From Comamonadaceae bacterium (GTDB taxonomy: Bacteria; Pseudomonadota; Gammaproteobacteria; Burkholderiales; Burkholderiaceae_C): 64,000 bases of DNA. Below the pieces are notes generated by a model that was not told the origin of the DNA, made no database searches, and saw only the letters and a list, made by a program, of their open reading frames with translations. The translations under genes and the position numbers were made by a program. Location of the stretch: positions 310,001 to 374,000 of the forward strand of contig JAJTEW010000008.1 in the NCBI GenBank assembly GCA_021299875.1, written 5' to 3'. Position 1 is the stretch's first letter. The number at the start of each line of letters is the position of its first letter. Of this stretch, positions 35,223 through 44,744 are shown in pieces.

Positions 35223-36350
35223 ATGAGCACCTTCATCCCCCCTTTGTCCAGCTTGGCCCCTTTGGCCGTCTCCGACCCCATCGGGATCGGCGCGGGACCC
35301 ACTGCGGGCAAATCGGGGGGGTTTCAACAAGCGATGGCGCAGGCCACCCAGCACACCACGGTGCAAGCGCAAGAAGGCGACACCCTGATCGGTTTGGTCA
35401 AAACCCACTACAAATCAGGCCCGCAACCCTTGTCCGATGCGCAAGCCCTGCGGCTGGCACAACAAGTGGCCGCCAGCAATGGCATCGACAACCCCGACCT
35501 GATCCTGGCGGGCCAAAACATCCACCTGCGTGACCTGAAAAGCCCCCTCCATGCGCAAGCGCCTCGGGGGGCCTTGGACTTGAATGCGCGGGTCGCCCAG
35601 CAAATCTGGCAACTCCACCAGCCCTCAGCCAGCGCCAGCATGGCTGCCAGCGCGCTGGCAGCCAGACCCGCCCCATGGCCCAGCAACAGCTCTGGCGCAG
35701 AACCTCATCCCGTGCTGGACCGCACCCTCAGCCGCGCGGTCGACAAAGGATTCGTCCAAGCCAGCGATGTGCCCGCGGTCAAAAGCAAAATATTGGCGCT
35801 GGCCGAACGCTACAACTTCCAACCCGATGACTTTGCACGCCTGACCCTGATGGAAAGCGGCGGCATGAACCCGCAAGCGAGCAACGGCAACTGCCACGGC
35901 ATCATCCAATTTTGCGATGGCCCCAACCGTGGGGCCGCATCGGTCGGCTTCAAAGACAACCCGCGCGCCATTTTGGGCATGGGTTTGTTGCAGCAGCTGG
36001 ATCTGGTCGACCGCTACTTTGGCCAAGCCGGCCTGCGCGTCAAAGGCCCGCCCATTGGCCTCGATGACCTTTATTTGACCGTTTTGACCCCCGCCGCTCG
36101 GCAAGAGACCCGGCCCGACGCACCGCTGGCGATTGCCGGCCCACAGGCGCGCTACCTGCACACCGGCCAAGACACGCGCAACCCCATCACGCGCAACTCC
36201 ATCTTGTCTGGCCTGCACCAACTGACCCAAAACCTCTTGGGCCCGATGCCCCAGTTGGCCCAAGGGCCCCACACGCCTGCGCCCCACAAAGTCCATCTGG
36301 CGCGCCTTTATGACGAAGTGGCGCAAACCCAAACCAGCGCCCAACGCTGA
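35223..36350 (+). CDS. LysM plus lytic-transglycosylase-like flagellar protein
   Basis: 375 residues. No classical signal peptide is visible at MSTFIPPLSSLAPLAVSD, so export could be flagellar. A LysM-like module (VQAQEGDTLIGLVKTHY and NPDLILAGQNIHL, about 47-103) leads to a transglycosylase-type segment (about 195-290) with the candidate catalytic Glu in TLMESGGMNPQASNGNCHGI. It sits between flgA and flgB. Because FlgJ here has no muramidase domain, this protein is the best candidate for making the hole in peptidoglycan for the rod, as SltF does in Rhodobacter (inference). Confidence 0.72.
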   Translation: MSTFIPPLSSLAPLAVSDPIGIGAGPTAGKSGGFQQAMAQATQHTTVQAQEGDTLIGLVKTHYKSGPQPLSDAQALRLAQQVAASNGIDNPDLILAGQNIHLRDLKSPLHAQAPRGALDLNARVAQQIWQLHQPSASASMAASALAARPAPWPSNSSGAEPHPVLDRTLSRAVDKGFVQASDVPAVKSKILALAERYNFQPDDFARLTLMESGGMNPQASNGNCHGIIQFCDGPNRGAASVGFKDNPRAILGMGLLQQLDLVDRYFGQAGLRVKGPPIGLDDLYLTVLTPAARQETRPDAPLAIAGPQARYLHTGQDTRNPITRNSILSGLHQLTQNLLGPMPQLAQGPHTPAPHKVHLARLYDEVAQTQTSAQR

Positions 36351-36374
36351 TGGGCGGCAAGGCCTTGCCGCCCA
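36351..36374. repeat. 24-base perfect inverted repeat directly after a stop codon
   Basis: TGGGCGGCAAGG followed by its exact reverse complement, starting at the base after the TGA of the transglycosylase gene. Probably a transcription-stop or mRNA-end hairpin. No T tract. A related fragment GCGGCAAGGC follows. Confidence 0.65.
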
Positions 36375-36451
36375 GCGGCAAGGCAGGCGAAAAATGGCCG
36401 CTTTGCACGGACCGCTGCGATGGCGAACCCTGCAAATCACCCCAAATCGGT

Positions 36452-36467
36452 TGGCACAGCTTTTGCG
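36452..36467 (+). promoter_or_regulatory. sigma-54 promoter for the flgB-flgL operon
   Basis: TGGCACA-GCTT-TTGCG with exact GG-N10-GC spacing. Predicted start near 36478, giving a leader of about 83 nt before flgB. Confidence 0.85.
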
Positions 36468-36560
36468 TATATCGACTGAGCAAAGCCTTTCTTGAGGGCT
36501 TGACGTCAAAAGATTGACGGAACAGAACCCAGCAACCCAGTCACCAGCACAGGAGTCGGT

Positions 36561-36947
36561 ATGAACTTATTGAACAACGCACTCGGCGTGCACGAACGTG
36601 CTTTGAACGTCAAAAGCCGACGACTCGAGGTGCTGGCGCAAAACATTGCCAACGCCGATACCCCTCATTACAAAGCGCGTGACATCGATTTCAAGGCGGT
36701 CATGACCGCTACGCAACAAGACAACACCATGAAGTCGACCGAACAAGGCCACTTTTCTCAGGGACAAGGCCTGGACGCCGATGGCATGCGCTTCAGAACC
36801 CCCTTCAACACCTCGTTTGACGGCAACACCGTGGAGATGAGCGTGGAGCAAGCCCAATACGGTAAAGCCGCAGCCGATTACCAAGCCACCCTGAACTTTC
36901 TGGAAAGCCGGGTCAGCGGTCTGCGCAAAGCTTTGAGAGGCGATTGA
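36561..36947 (+). CDS. flgB: flagellar proximal rod protein FlgB
   Basis: 128 residues. N-terminal rod/hook helix with VLAQNIANADTPHYKARDID (about 26-45) and C-terminal helix ending LNFLESRVSGLRKALRGD. SD AGGAG lies before the ATG. First gene of the rod-hook operon behind a sigma-54 promoter. Confidence 0.96.
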   Translation: MNLLNNALGVHERALNVKSRRLEVLAQNIANADTPHYKARDIDFKAVMTATQQDNTMKSTEQGHFSQGQGLDADGMRFRTPFNTSFDGNTVEMSVEQAQYGKAAADYQATLNFLESRVSGLRKALRGD

Positions 36948-36949
36948 TC

Positions 36950-37375
36950 ATGAGCATGGACAAAATTTTCGGCATCGCCGGCACCGCCCTCAACGCGCAA
37001 TTGACGCGCATGAACTCGACCGCGTCCAACCTGGCCAATGCCGGCACCGTCTCCACCACCGAACAAGACGCCTTTCGGGCCAAACGCCCCGTGTTCAAAG
37101 CCTTGATGAGCGAAGAGATGACCAACCCAGGTGCTGCGTACCAAGGCGGCGTCAAGGTCGACCGCATGGCAGACGACACCGCGCCACCGCGCCGCGTGTC
37201 TGACCCCAATAACCCCTTGGCCGACAAAGACGGTTACGTCTACCAATCCAACGTGAGCGAAGTCACCGAGATGGTCGAAATGATGGCCGCCGCACGCTCC
37301 TACCAAAACAACGTCGAAGTGATCAACACGGCGCGTCAACTCATGATGCGCACGCTGGACATCTCCAAAGCCTGA
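36950..37375 (+). CDS. flgC: flagellar proximal rod protein FlgC
   Basis: 141 residues from ATG 36950, or 139 from ATG 36956. N-terminal helix with TALNAQLTRMNSTASNLANA and C-terminal EMVEMMAAARSYQNNVEVIN typical of FlgC. Two bases after flgB, so probably translationally coupled. Confidence 0.96.
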   Translation: MSMDKIFGIAGTALNAQLTRMNSTASNLANAGTVSTTEQDAFRAKRPVFKALMSEEMTNPGAAYQGGVKVDRMADDTAPPRRVSDPNNPLADKDGYVYQSNVSEVTEMVEMMAAARSYQNNVEVINTARQLMMRTLDISKA

Positions 37376-37389
37376 TCCGAAAGCACCTC

Positions 37390-38076
37390 ATGGCCGAAAC
37401 CCTCAGATCCTCCAGCCTGCTCAAGAACGTTTCTCGTTACGAGGACGTCAAAGAGGCTGCCAAAAAAACCAAGGAAGAAATGGGCAAACAGGAATTCCTG
37501 ACCCTCTTCACAGCCCAACTGCAAAACCAAAACCCTCTGGAGCCCGTCAAGAATGAGGCTTTTATCGCCCAACTGGCCCAGTTTTCACAACTCGAAGCCC
37601 TGACCAACATGCAGGGCTCGCTGGACAAATTCGTGACATCCATGTCGGGTGAGCGCATGCTGGGCAGCGCCGCCTTGATCGGCAAAAAGGTGTCGGTCAC
37701 CGATACGCCTACGCAGCTGAACACAGGTGGCGACATCAGCGGCAACATCGATCTGCCCACGGGCGCCAGCGGTGTTCAGATCAGCATCTTTGATGCGCAA
37801 GGCCGCTTGGTGCAAGAACTGACCGCCGGGCCCCAAATGCCAGGCAGCATGCCCCTTGTTTGGGATGGCAAAGACGCCGCCAACAAACCTGCTCCACCCG
37901 GCCTGTACCGCTTGAGCGCCACTGCCGTGGTCAATGGTCAAACCAGCAAAGTTCCCGTCAACACCTTGTCCACCGTGCGCTCGATTGCCACCAACCCGGC
38001 AGACGGCAATGTGAGCGTCGAAGTCGACGGCGGCAAGACTGTGCTGCTCACCGACGTCAAACGGGTGGGCATCTGA
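37390..38076 (+). CDS. flgD: hook scaffold (hook cap) protein FlgD
   Basis: 228 residues. The N-terminal export segment contains QEFLTLFTAQLQNQNPLEPV (about 34-53), the FlgD signature. The C-terminal half holds a FlgD Ig-like/Tudor region with the pattern LVWDGKDAANKPAPPGLYRL. FlgD caps the growing hook and is discarded. Direct neighbour of flgE as usual. Confidence 0.95.
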   Translation: MAETLRSSSLLKNVSRYEDVKEAAKKTKEEMGKQEFLTLFTAQLQNQNPLEPVKNEAFIAQLAQFSQLEALTNMQGSLDKFVTSMSGERMLGSAALIGKKVSVTDTPTQLNTGGDISGNIDLPTGASGVQISIFDAQGRLVQELTAGPQMPGSMPLVWDGKDAANKPAPPGLYRLSATAVVNGQTSKVPVNTLSTVRSIATNPADGNVSVEVDGGKTVLLTDVKRVGI

Positions 38077-38155
38077 CCACCAGCCCCAACGCCATTCGCC
38101 TTCAGACCTTATTTCTTCATTCAACTGACACAACGCATCACAGGAGCCTTCCAGC

Positions 38156-40777
38156 ATGTCGTTCTATACCTCGCTCACCGGACTGAACTCAGCCACCGCC
38201 CAATTGGCCGTCACTTCCAACAACATCGCCAACGTGGGCACCTCGGGCTTCAAACGCTCACGGGCCGACTTCGGTGACATCTTCTCAACATCGCCCCTGC
38301 AAAAGTCGTCCAGCAACATCGGTCAGGGCGTGTCGCTCAAGCAAGTGAGCCAGGAATTCAGCCAGGGCAACATTTCCACATCGGGCAACTCGCTCGATCT
38401 GGCCATCACCGGTGACGGTTTCTTCCCGCTCAAGACGCCTGATGGCCTGCAAGACATTTACACCCGCAACGGCTCGTTCACCTTGAACGACCAAAACAAC
38501 GTGGTCAACTCCACTGGCCAGCGCCTGATGGCCGCCTCGGTCGACTCGTCCGGCAAAGCGGATTTGACAGACTTGAACGCCCTGACCATTCCCCCCAAAA
38601 CATCGGGCGAAGCGGTCGAAACCACCCAGATCCAGCTGGGCCTGAACCTGCCCGCCGACTCGGCCGTGATCTCCACTGCGTTTGACCGCAGCAACCCCAA
38701 CACCTACAACAAAAGCACTGCTCTAACAGTTTACGACAGTGGTGGCAACGGCTACTTGGCCACAGTTTATTACGTCAAAACTCAGAACGCGAGCCAAGAC
38801 CAAACCCCACCCAGCTCCAAGTGGCAAACTTACTTTTTTGTGGGCGACACCCAAGTAAAACCTGCACTTCAACAAGCCACAGACAAGGCAGGCAGCAACT
38901 TATTTGTCAATAAATACGGCGATGTACTGCCCAAAAACGATCCGCGTGTCGTTCCCAGTTCAGGCACCACCGAGATGTTCTCGCTCGATCAGCTAACCAA
39001 CACCCAGATATCAGCCCCGGCCAACAAATCCGGTAACTCTGTCAGTGTGACTGGAAGCGGAACAGAACTTGCCATGACTGGAGCCACCTTGGCCAGTGGA
39101 ACCAGCATACTGAATCTCACCTTCAAGACACCACCGTCGACAACCGTTGAGACGATGACTTACACCTTGGGTGCCGGTGACCGGTATCCCGAGGTGCTAG
39201 CGAAGAACGTACAAGAAGCACTCAACGCGAAGCTGGCGACCCTTGGCACCGAGAAAGCCACGGTCAACGCAGTCATTACAAATGGCGTTGTCAGTTTTAA
39301 TACCAGGTTTTCAGGCACCAGCGTTGAAGAAGGCGCTATCAGCGGGAAAATGCTTGCTGCTCAAACCTCCGCCTTCGCCAACGGAACCCCTATCAGTTTT
39401 GAAATTGCTGTGGACGGGGCCAACACACCCCAAACCGTTCAATACACGCTAACAAGTCAAGACAAAACACCCGACGTTCTTGCGCGAAATCTTGAAATTG
39501 CGATCAATAACAAACTCGGCTCACAAGATGCCAGCAATGCCCGTTATGGCATACGCGTAACTTTTGACCCAGAATCCACCAAATTCAATTTCGCCTCAGG
39601 AACCACTGGTGACAAATCTACGCTGCTGATCACCAACCCCAACGCCAACGCAAGTACATACATCGGTATGCCAACGGCTGCCGAAATCATCGCCACCCCT
39701 GCCAAAAAACTTGAAGTACTCGCTTCACCCGAGGACGCATTACGCGGAAAAGCCAGCCAACCGGCCGAATTGTCTGGTGCCACGATGACCATCAACACCT
39801 CCAAATCGATTGCAGTAGGTTCAAGCAACAAGGACTTCGCTGTTTCGGTGGATGGCATCTCGGGTCGGATTGAAGTGCCTCCTCAGACGTACAACAACAT
39901 GGAAAAGTTTGCAGAAGCCCTGCAAACCCAGATCAACACTCTGGTCGACAAGGAAACTGGACGCAAGATCTCCGGTGTGACGGTCAAATTTGATCCAATC
40001 CTGAAACGTCTTTCTTTTACCACTGGCACGACTGGTGACAACTCTTCCATTCAAGTCAGTGGATCAGCTGATTGGGGCTTGTCTAACACAGAAATGAAAT
40101 TTGGCCAGACCACCAATTGGATCAAACTGCGGCAATTCACAGAAAACGGCGCACCCCAATATGTAAAAAATGGTGGACAGACTGAAGATGCAAGTGGGTT
40201 GTCTTCCAAAACAGAGTGGTGGCCAATTTACTTGGATCGGGGCGAATTGAGTTTTGACCTTACCGGCAAACCTGTATCTCCGCTGAATTCCATGCCTTTT
40301 GAAACCGCCTTCTTGGCGGGCGGCAAAGGCGCCCTGACGATGTCCATCGACTTCACCAAGTCCACCCAATACTCCAGCGCTTTTGCTGTCCTTTCACAGT
40401 CGCAAGACGGTGCACCGGAGGGCGAACTGATGGGCCTGAACATTGGCGTGGACGGTCTGGTCAACGCCACCTATTCCAATGGCTCCCAGGTTTCATTGGG
40501 CAAGATCGTGCTGGCCAATTTCTCCAGCCCCTCCGGTCTGCGTCAGGTGGGTGATGCCAGCTACTTGGCCTCTGCCACATCTGGCGTGGCTAAAGTCGGC
40601 GAAGCTGGTTCTGCCGGCTTCGGTTCAATCCGCGCAGGTGCCACAGAACGCGCCAACGTGGACTTGACGCAAGAGCTGGTTGACCTGATCACTGCACAGC
40701 GTAACTTCCAAGCCAACGCCAAGGCGATCGAGACCAGCAGCACCATGACGACAGCCATCATCAACATCCGTTCTTGA
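38156..40777 (+). CDS. flgE: flagellar hook protein FlgE, enlarged
   Basis: 873 residues, about twice the common 400-residue length. N-terminal D0 (SFYTSLTGLNSATAQLAVTS) and C-terminal D0 (LVDLITAQRNFQANAKAIET) are normal. The extra mass (about 280-660) holds three tandem beta modules that share the pattern of a VDG strand, a YTL strand, an A..L...IN helix, then FDP and GTTGD; examples are QTVQYTLTSQDKTPDVLARN and FTTGTTGDNSSIQVSG. Codon use in the insert looks more AT-rich than the flanks. The hook is probably thicker or modified at its surface. Confidence 0.93.
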   Translation: MSFYTSLTGLNSATAQLAVTSNNIANVGTSGFKRSRADFGDIFSTSPLQKSSSNIGQGVSLKQVSQEFSQGNISTSGNSLDLAITGDGFFPLKTPDGLQDIYTRNGSFTLNDQNNVVNSTGQRLMAASVDSSGKADLTDLNALTIPPKTSGEAVETTQIQLGLNLPADSAVISTAFDRSNPNTYNKSTALTVYDSGGNGYLATVYYVKTQNASQDQTPPSSKWQTYFFVGDTQVKPALQQATDKAGSNLFVNKYGDVLPKNDPRVVPSSGTTEMFSLDQLTNTQISAPANKSGNSVSVTGSGTELAMTGATLASGTSILNLTFKTPPSTTVETMTYTLGAGDRYPEVLAKNVQEALNAKLATLGTEKATVNAVITNGVVSFNTRFSGTSVEEGAISGKMLAAQTSAFANGTPISFEIAVDGANTPQTVQYTLTSQDKTPDVLARNLEIAINNKLGSQDASNARYGIRVTFDPESTKFNFASGTTGDKSTLLITNPNANASTYIGMPTAAEIIATPAKKLEVLASPEDALRGKASQPAELSGATMTINTSKSIAVGSSNKDFAVSVDGISGRIEVPPQTYNNMEKFAEALQTQINTLVDKETGRKISGVTVKFDPILKRLSFTTGTTGDNSSIQVSGSADWGLSNTEMKFGQTTNWIKLRQFTENGAPQYVKNGGQTEDASGLSSKTEWWPIYLDRGELSFDLTGKPVSPLNSMPFETAFLAGGKGALTMSIDFTKSTQYSSAFAVLSQSQDGAPEGELMGLNIGVDGLVNATYSNGSQVSLGKIVLANFSSPSGLRQVGDASYLASATSGVAKVGEAGSAGFGSIRAGATERANVDLTQELVDLITAQRNFQANAKAIETSSTMTTAIINIRS

Positions 40778-40818
40778 TGCGCAGAAATCCTCAGAACTGA
40801 ACACAAGATACACACGCC

Positions 40819-41580
40819 ATGGACCGCCTCGTTTTCACCTCGAACGCCACCATCAAAGAGCATTCGGTTGCACGCCAGGTGCTGGTCAACGACCTGGCCA
40901 ACGTCTCCACCGTGGGCTTCAAAAGCAGCTACGACGTGGCCCTGCAGTCGGTCAAAGTTCAAGGCGCGGGTTTCGACACCCGCTACCAAGCCCAAACCAT
41001 CTCTCGCGATCTGATCCGCATGGACGCGGGCCCGGTCATGGCCACCGGCCGACCCTTGGACGTCGCGATGACCGAAGGCGCCGTGCTGACTGTGCAAAGC
41101 CCCGATGGCAGTTTGGCGTTCACGCGCCGTGGCGACCTCAAGGTCAACATCCAGGGGCAACTCGAGAACGGTTCGGGCCATTTGGTGTTGGGCGAAAACG
41201 GCCCCATAACCATCCCTCCCGGCCTGATGGTCAACGTGAACGTGGATGGCAGTGTTTTTGCGCGCAACCCCGCCCAAGAAGGGGCTGCGGCCGATGTGCT
41301 GATCGATCGGCTGCGCTTGCGCGATGCCTCGGGCGTCAGCATGGCGCGTCGTCAAGACGGCTTGTTCAAGATCGCAGAGAAACCCGATGGCACCGACATC
41401 GAGGTCAGCGGTCTGGAGCTCAGGGTGATTCCCCAAGCCCTGGAAAGCAGCAACGTCAGCGCCATTGAAGCCATGACCCGCTTGATGGACCAGTCGCGCA
41501 GCTTCGAAACCCAAATCAAGATCATCAAGGAAACCAAGTCGCTCGACGAGTCCGGCTCTTCCATGATGAAACCCGCTTAA
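40819..41580 (+). CDS. flgF: flagellar proximal rod protein FlgF
   Basis: 253 residues. N-terminal helix (ATIKEHSVARQVLVNDLANV), central AMTEGAVLTVQSPDGSLAFT, and C-terminal SSNVSAIEAMTRLMDQSRSF, as expected for FlgF. Some positions differ from the usual rod consensus (VLVNDLANVSTVGFKSSY) but the fold is clear. Confidence 0.95.
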   Translation: MDRLVFTSNATIKEHSVARQVLVNDLANVSTVGFKSSYDVALQSVKVQGAGFDTRYQAQTISRDLIRMDAGPVMATGRPLDVAMTEGAVLTVQSPDGSLAFTRRGDLKVNIQGQLENGSGHLVLGENGPITIPPGLMVNVNVDGSVFARNPAQEGAAADVLIDRLRLRDASGVSMARRQDGLFKIAEKPDGTDIEVSGLELRVIPQALESSNVSAIEAMTRLMDQSRSFETQIKIIKETKSLDESGSSMMKPA

Positions 41581-41605
41581 GCCTCAATAAGACAGGAACC
41601 TCCCC

Positions 41606-42391
41606 ATGGATGCCTCAATGTGGATTGCCAAAACCGGCCTGGACGCGCAACAAACGCGCATGTCGGTGATCTCCAACAACTTGGCCAACGTGAACACCAC
41701 GGGCTTCAAGCGCGACCGGGCCAGCTTCGAAGACATGCTGTACCAAAACCTGCGCCAACCCGGCTCTCAGGCAGGCGCCGAAACCCAAGTGCCCACAGGC
41801 CTGATGCTGGGCACCGGTGTGCGCATCGTGTCCACCGAAAAAACCCACACCCAGGGCAGCATGGTGAGCACCAAAAATGCGCTCGACATGGCGGTGCAAG
41901 GCGCAGGGTTTTTCCAAATCACACAGACCGACGGCACCATCGCCTACACCCGCGACGGCAGCTTCAAGCTTTCCGCCACAGGTCAATTGGTCACGGCCAA
42001 CGGCTCGCTGCTGCAGCCGGGCATCACCATCCCGCCCAACGTGGCCAGCATTTCGATTGGGCAAGACGGCACAGTGTCGGTAGAAACCGCCGCCGGTGGC
42101 GGTGCCGAGGTTTTGGGCCAAATCCAAATCGCGCGCTTTCCCAATCCCGCCGGTCTGCAGTCCATCGGGCAAAACCTGCTCAAACAAACCGCAGCCAGTG
42201 GCGCACCGGTTGTTGGCCAACCAGGCATTGAAGGTGCAGGCCAATTGATGCAGGGCGCACTGGAAGCCTCCAACGTCAACGTGGTTGAAGAAATGGTCAA
42301 CATGATCGAGACCCAACGCGCCTACGAGATCAACTCCAAAGCCATCTCGGCCGTGGACGGCATGCTGCGCTTCTTGAACAACAACATGTGA
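41606..42391 (+). CDS. flgG: flagellar distal rod protein FlgG
   Basis: 261 residues, the standard length. N-terminal TGLDAQQTRMSVISNNLANV with NTTGFKRDRASFEDMLYQ and C-terminal EASNVNVVEEMVNMIETQRA. The distal rod passes through the P and L rings encoded downstream. SD AGGAA precedes the ATG. Confidence 0.97.
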   Translation: MDASMWIAKTGLDAQQTRMSVISNNLANVNTTGFKRDRASFEDMLYQNLRQPGSQAGAETQVPTGLMLGTGVRIVSTEKTHTQGSMVSTKNALDMAVQGAGFFQITQTDGTIAYTRDGSFKLSATGQLVTANGSLLQPGITIPPNVASISIGQDGTVSVETAAGGGAEVLGQIQIARFPNPAGLQSIGQNLLKQTAASGAPVVGQPGIEGAGQLMQGALEASNVNVVEEMVNMIETQRAYEINSKAISAVDGMLRFLNNNM

Positions 42392-42399
42392 TCTTGAAC

Positions 42400-43122
42400 A
42401 TGACCCACACACCGATTCGCCCCCTTTTCCGGCTGCTCATGGTCAGCATGGCGTTGGGCTTGAGCGCTTGCGCCACAGCCCCCGTCGCCTTGAAGCACTC
42501 GCCAGAGTTCGCCCCGGTTTTGCCCGTCGTGGCCGAACGCCCCCGCGAAACCTCCGGCTCGATTTACAACAACCGCCAAAACGACAATTTTTTTGGCCGC
42601 AGCCGCAATTACCGCGTGGGTGACTTGATCACTGTCTTGCTCAATGAATCCACGCAAGCCAACCGCCAACAGCGCGGTAACGTCAGCCGTGAATCTTCCA
42701 ACGACGTGATTCCCAGTGGCTTGACGTCCAAGGTTTTGCGCATCCCTGAGAAAGTTTTGGGCTCCAACGGCATTGGGGCCTTGGACGGTCTGAACCTCAA
42801 CAACGCCAAAGTCGAAAGCACCGGCACGGGCGAAGCCAACCAACTGGCCACCTTGAACGGCGCGGTCTCAGTCACGGTGGTCGAAGTGCTGGCCAACGGC
42901 AACCTGATGGTGCGCGGTGAAAAGCAACTCGCCTTGACAGAAGGCTCCGAAATCATCCAAGTCAGCGGCATCTTGCGCCCCAACGATGTCTCGCCCAACA
43001 ACATGGTCCAGTCACGCCGCCTGGCCAATGCCCAGATTTCTTACCGTGGCACGGGCGACATGGCCAATGCCTCCAAAGCCGGCTGGGGCACCAGCGCCTT
43101 GCTCAAACTGTGGCCGTTTTAA
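42400..43122 (+). CDS. flgH: flagellar L-ring lipoprotein FlgH
   Basis: 240 residues from ATG 42400; a GTG at 42388 overlaps the flgG stop. The lipobox GLSAC near residue 22 marks an outer-membrane lipoprotein. Family cues: GSIYNNRQNDNFFGRSRNYR, VGDLITVLLNESTQANRQ, and the closing TGDMANASKAGWGTSALLKL. FlgH forms the outer-membrane bushing around the rod. Confidence 0.96.
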   Translation: MTHTPIRPLFRLLMVSMALGLSACATAPVALKHSPEFAPVLPVVAERPRETSGSIYNNRQNDNFFGRSRNYRVGDLITVLLNESTQANRQQRGNVSRESSNDVIPSGLTSKVLRIPEKVLGSNGIGALDGLNLNNAKVESTGTGEANQLATLNGAVSVTVVEVLANGNLMVRGEKQLALTEGSEIIQVSGILRPNDVSPNNMVQSRRLANAQISYRGTGDMANASKAGWGTSALLKLWPF

Positions 43123-43137
43123 GTTTCAAAGCACAAC

Positions 43138-44262
43138 ATGACATCCCGCACTTTTTCATTCTTGCTGCTGCTGGCCCTGTGTGGCTCAGCCTGGGCTGAC
43201 CGTGTCAAAGACTTGGCGTCTGTGGCCGCTGGCCGCAGCAACCAACTGATTGGATACGGCCTGGTGGTGGGTTTGCAAGGCACCGGCGACGGCGCCACCG
43301 TGTCCTTCACCACCCAAAGCATGAAATCCATGCTCAGCCGTTTGGGCGTCAACATCGACGGTCCTTTGTCGGACTTTGAGCAAGGCGGCACCGCCGGCCG
43401 TTTGGACATCCGCAACGCCGCCGCGGTGATGATCACCGCCGAATTGCCTGGCTTTGCCAAACCCGGCCAAAAAATCGATATCAACGTGTCGGCCATCGGT
43501 CGCGCCACCAGCCTGCGCGGGGGCAACTTGCTGATGACCAGCCTGCGGGGTGTGGACGGTGAGGTCTATGGCATGGCCCAAGGTGCTCTGAACACCACAG
43601 ACGTGGAAAGCAGCGCTGCCGGCTCCAAGGTCAGCATCGGTGTACCCACTTCAGGCCGCATCCCCAATGGTGGCACGGTCGAGCGGATCGTCGACAACCC
43701 CTTTGAGACCTCTGAATACGTGGTCATGAATGTGCGCGAGGCCGACTTCACCACCACCACGGCGATTGTCAACGCCATCAACAAAAACTTTGGCGACGCC
43801 ACTGCTCGGGCCATCGACGGCATGTCTTTGGCCATTCGGGCCCCCACCAATGTGTCGCAACGCGTGGCCTTCATGAGCATGGTCGAAAACCTCGATGTCG
43901 TGCCCGGCGAGCCGCCTGCCCGCGTGGTGGTCAACTCCCGCACCGGCACAGTCGTGATCAGCCGCAACGTGCGGGTCACCGCCTCGGCGGTCGCCCACGG
44001 CACCATCTCGGTGGCCATTGCCGCCACCAACGAAGTCTCACAACCCAACCCCCTGAGCCAAGGCCAAACAGCGGCCGTTCAGAACGCCAACATAGCGGTG
44101 ACAGAACCCAAGAACCCGATGTTCTTGTTCCAGCCCGGTGTGGATTTGCGCCAGGTGGTTGACGCCGTTAACCAAGTGGGTGCCACCCCCTCTGCCCTGA
44201 TCGCGATCCTCGAAGCCCTCAAAAGCACGGGCAGCCTGCGGGCCGAGTTGATCATCATCTGA
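43138..44262 (+). CDS. flgI: flagellar P-ring protein FlgI
   Basis: 374 residues with a cleavable signal peptide ending CGSAWA before DRVKDLASVA. The FlgI hallmark NQLIGYGLVVGLQGTGDGA follows at about 34-52, and the C-terminus LKSTGSLRAELIII is typical. Chaperoned by FlgA in the periplasm. Confidence 0.97.
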   Translation: MTSRTFSFLLLLALCGSAWADRVKDLASVAAGRSNQLIGYGLVVGLQGTGDGATVSFTTQSMKSMLSRLGVNIDGPLSDFEQGGTAGRLDIRNAAAVMITAELPGFAKPGQKIDINVSAIGRATSLRGGNLLMTSLRGVDGEVYGMAQGALNTTDVESSAAGSKVSIGVPTSGRIPNGGTVERIVDNPFETSEYVVMNVREADFTTTTAIVNAINKNFGDATARAIDGMSLAIRAPTNVSQRVAFMSMVENLDVVPGEPPARVVVNSRTGTVVISRNVRVTASAVAHGTISVAIAATNEVSQPNPLSQGQTAAVQNANIAVTEPKNPMFLFQPGVDLRQVVDAVNQVGATPSALIAILEALKSTGSLRAELIII

Positions 44263-44279
44263 TCGCGCTTAAGAAGACC

Positions 44280-44744
44280 ATGAACGACATCACCTCATCC
44301 ACTTCCAGCACCTATCTGGACTTCAGTGCCCTGGCACAGTTGAAGGGTGATGCCGCTCGCGACCCGAGCAAAGCCATCCGCAAGACGGCCGAACAGTTCG
44401 AGGCCTATTTCATCCAACAGATGATGAAAACCATGCGCGAGTCCATCGAAAAAAGCGATTTGGTCGATGGCGGCAACATGGAGATGTACCAAGACCTGAT
44501 GGACAAAGAAGTGTCCCTCAGCATGGCCAAACGGGGTGGCATGGGCATGGCCGACATGCTCGAGCGCCAAATGCACCAAGCCCAAGCGCTCAGCACACAA
44601 GACGTCCTGCAGATGCGCTTGCCCACCGTGGCGCCGCAGCTGCCGCTCAACCCAACGCGCGAGCCCATGTCGCTCAAGCCGGCAGCCATTGAGGCTTACC
44701 AGCTCGAACGACAAAACGGTTTCAAGCTTAAAGGTCGGCCATGA
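44280..44744 (+). CDS. flgJ: rod-cap protein FlgJ, single-domain form
   Basis: 154 residues containing only the N-terminal rod-capping domain: KAIRKTAEQFEAYFIQQMMK (about 31-50) and NMEMYQDLMDKEVSLSMAKR. The C-terminal beta-N-acetylglucosaminidase domain common in gamma- and many betaproteobacteria (about 300 residues in total) is absent. The LysM-transglycosylase gene upstream of flgB may supply that activity. The stop overlaps flgK as ATGA. Confidence 0.94.
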   Translation: MNDITSSTSSTYLDFSALAQLKGDAARDPSKAIRKTAEQFEAYFIQQMMKTMRESIEKSDLVDGGNMEMYQDLMDKEVSLSMAKRGGMGMADMLERQMHQAQALSTQDVLQMRLPTVAPQLPLNPTREPMSLKPAAIEAYQLERQNGFKLKGRP

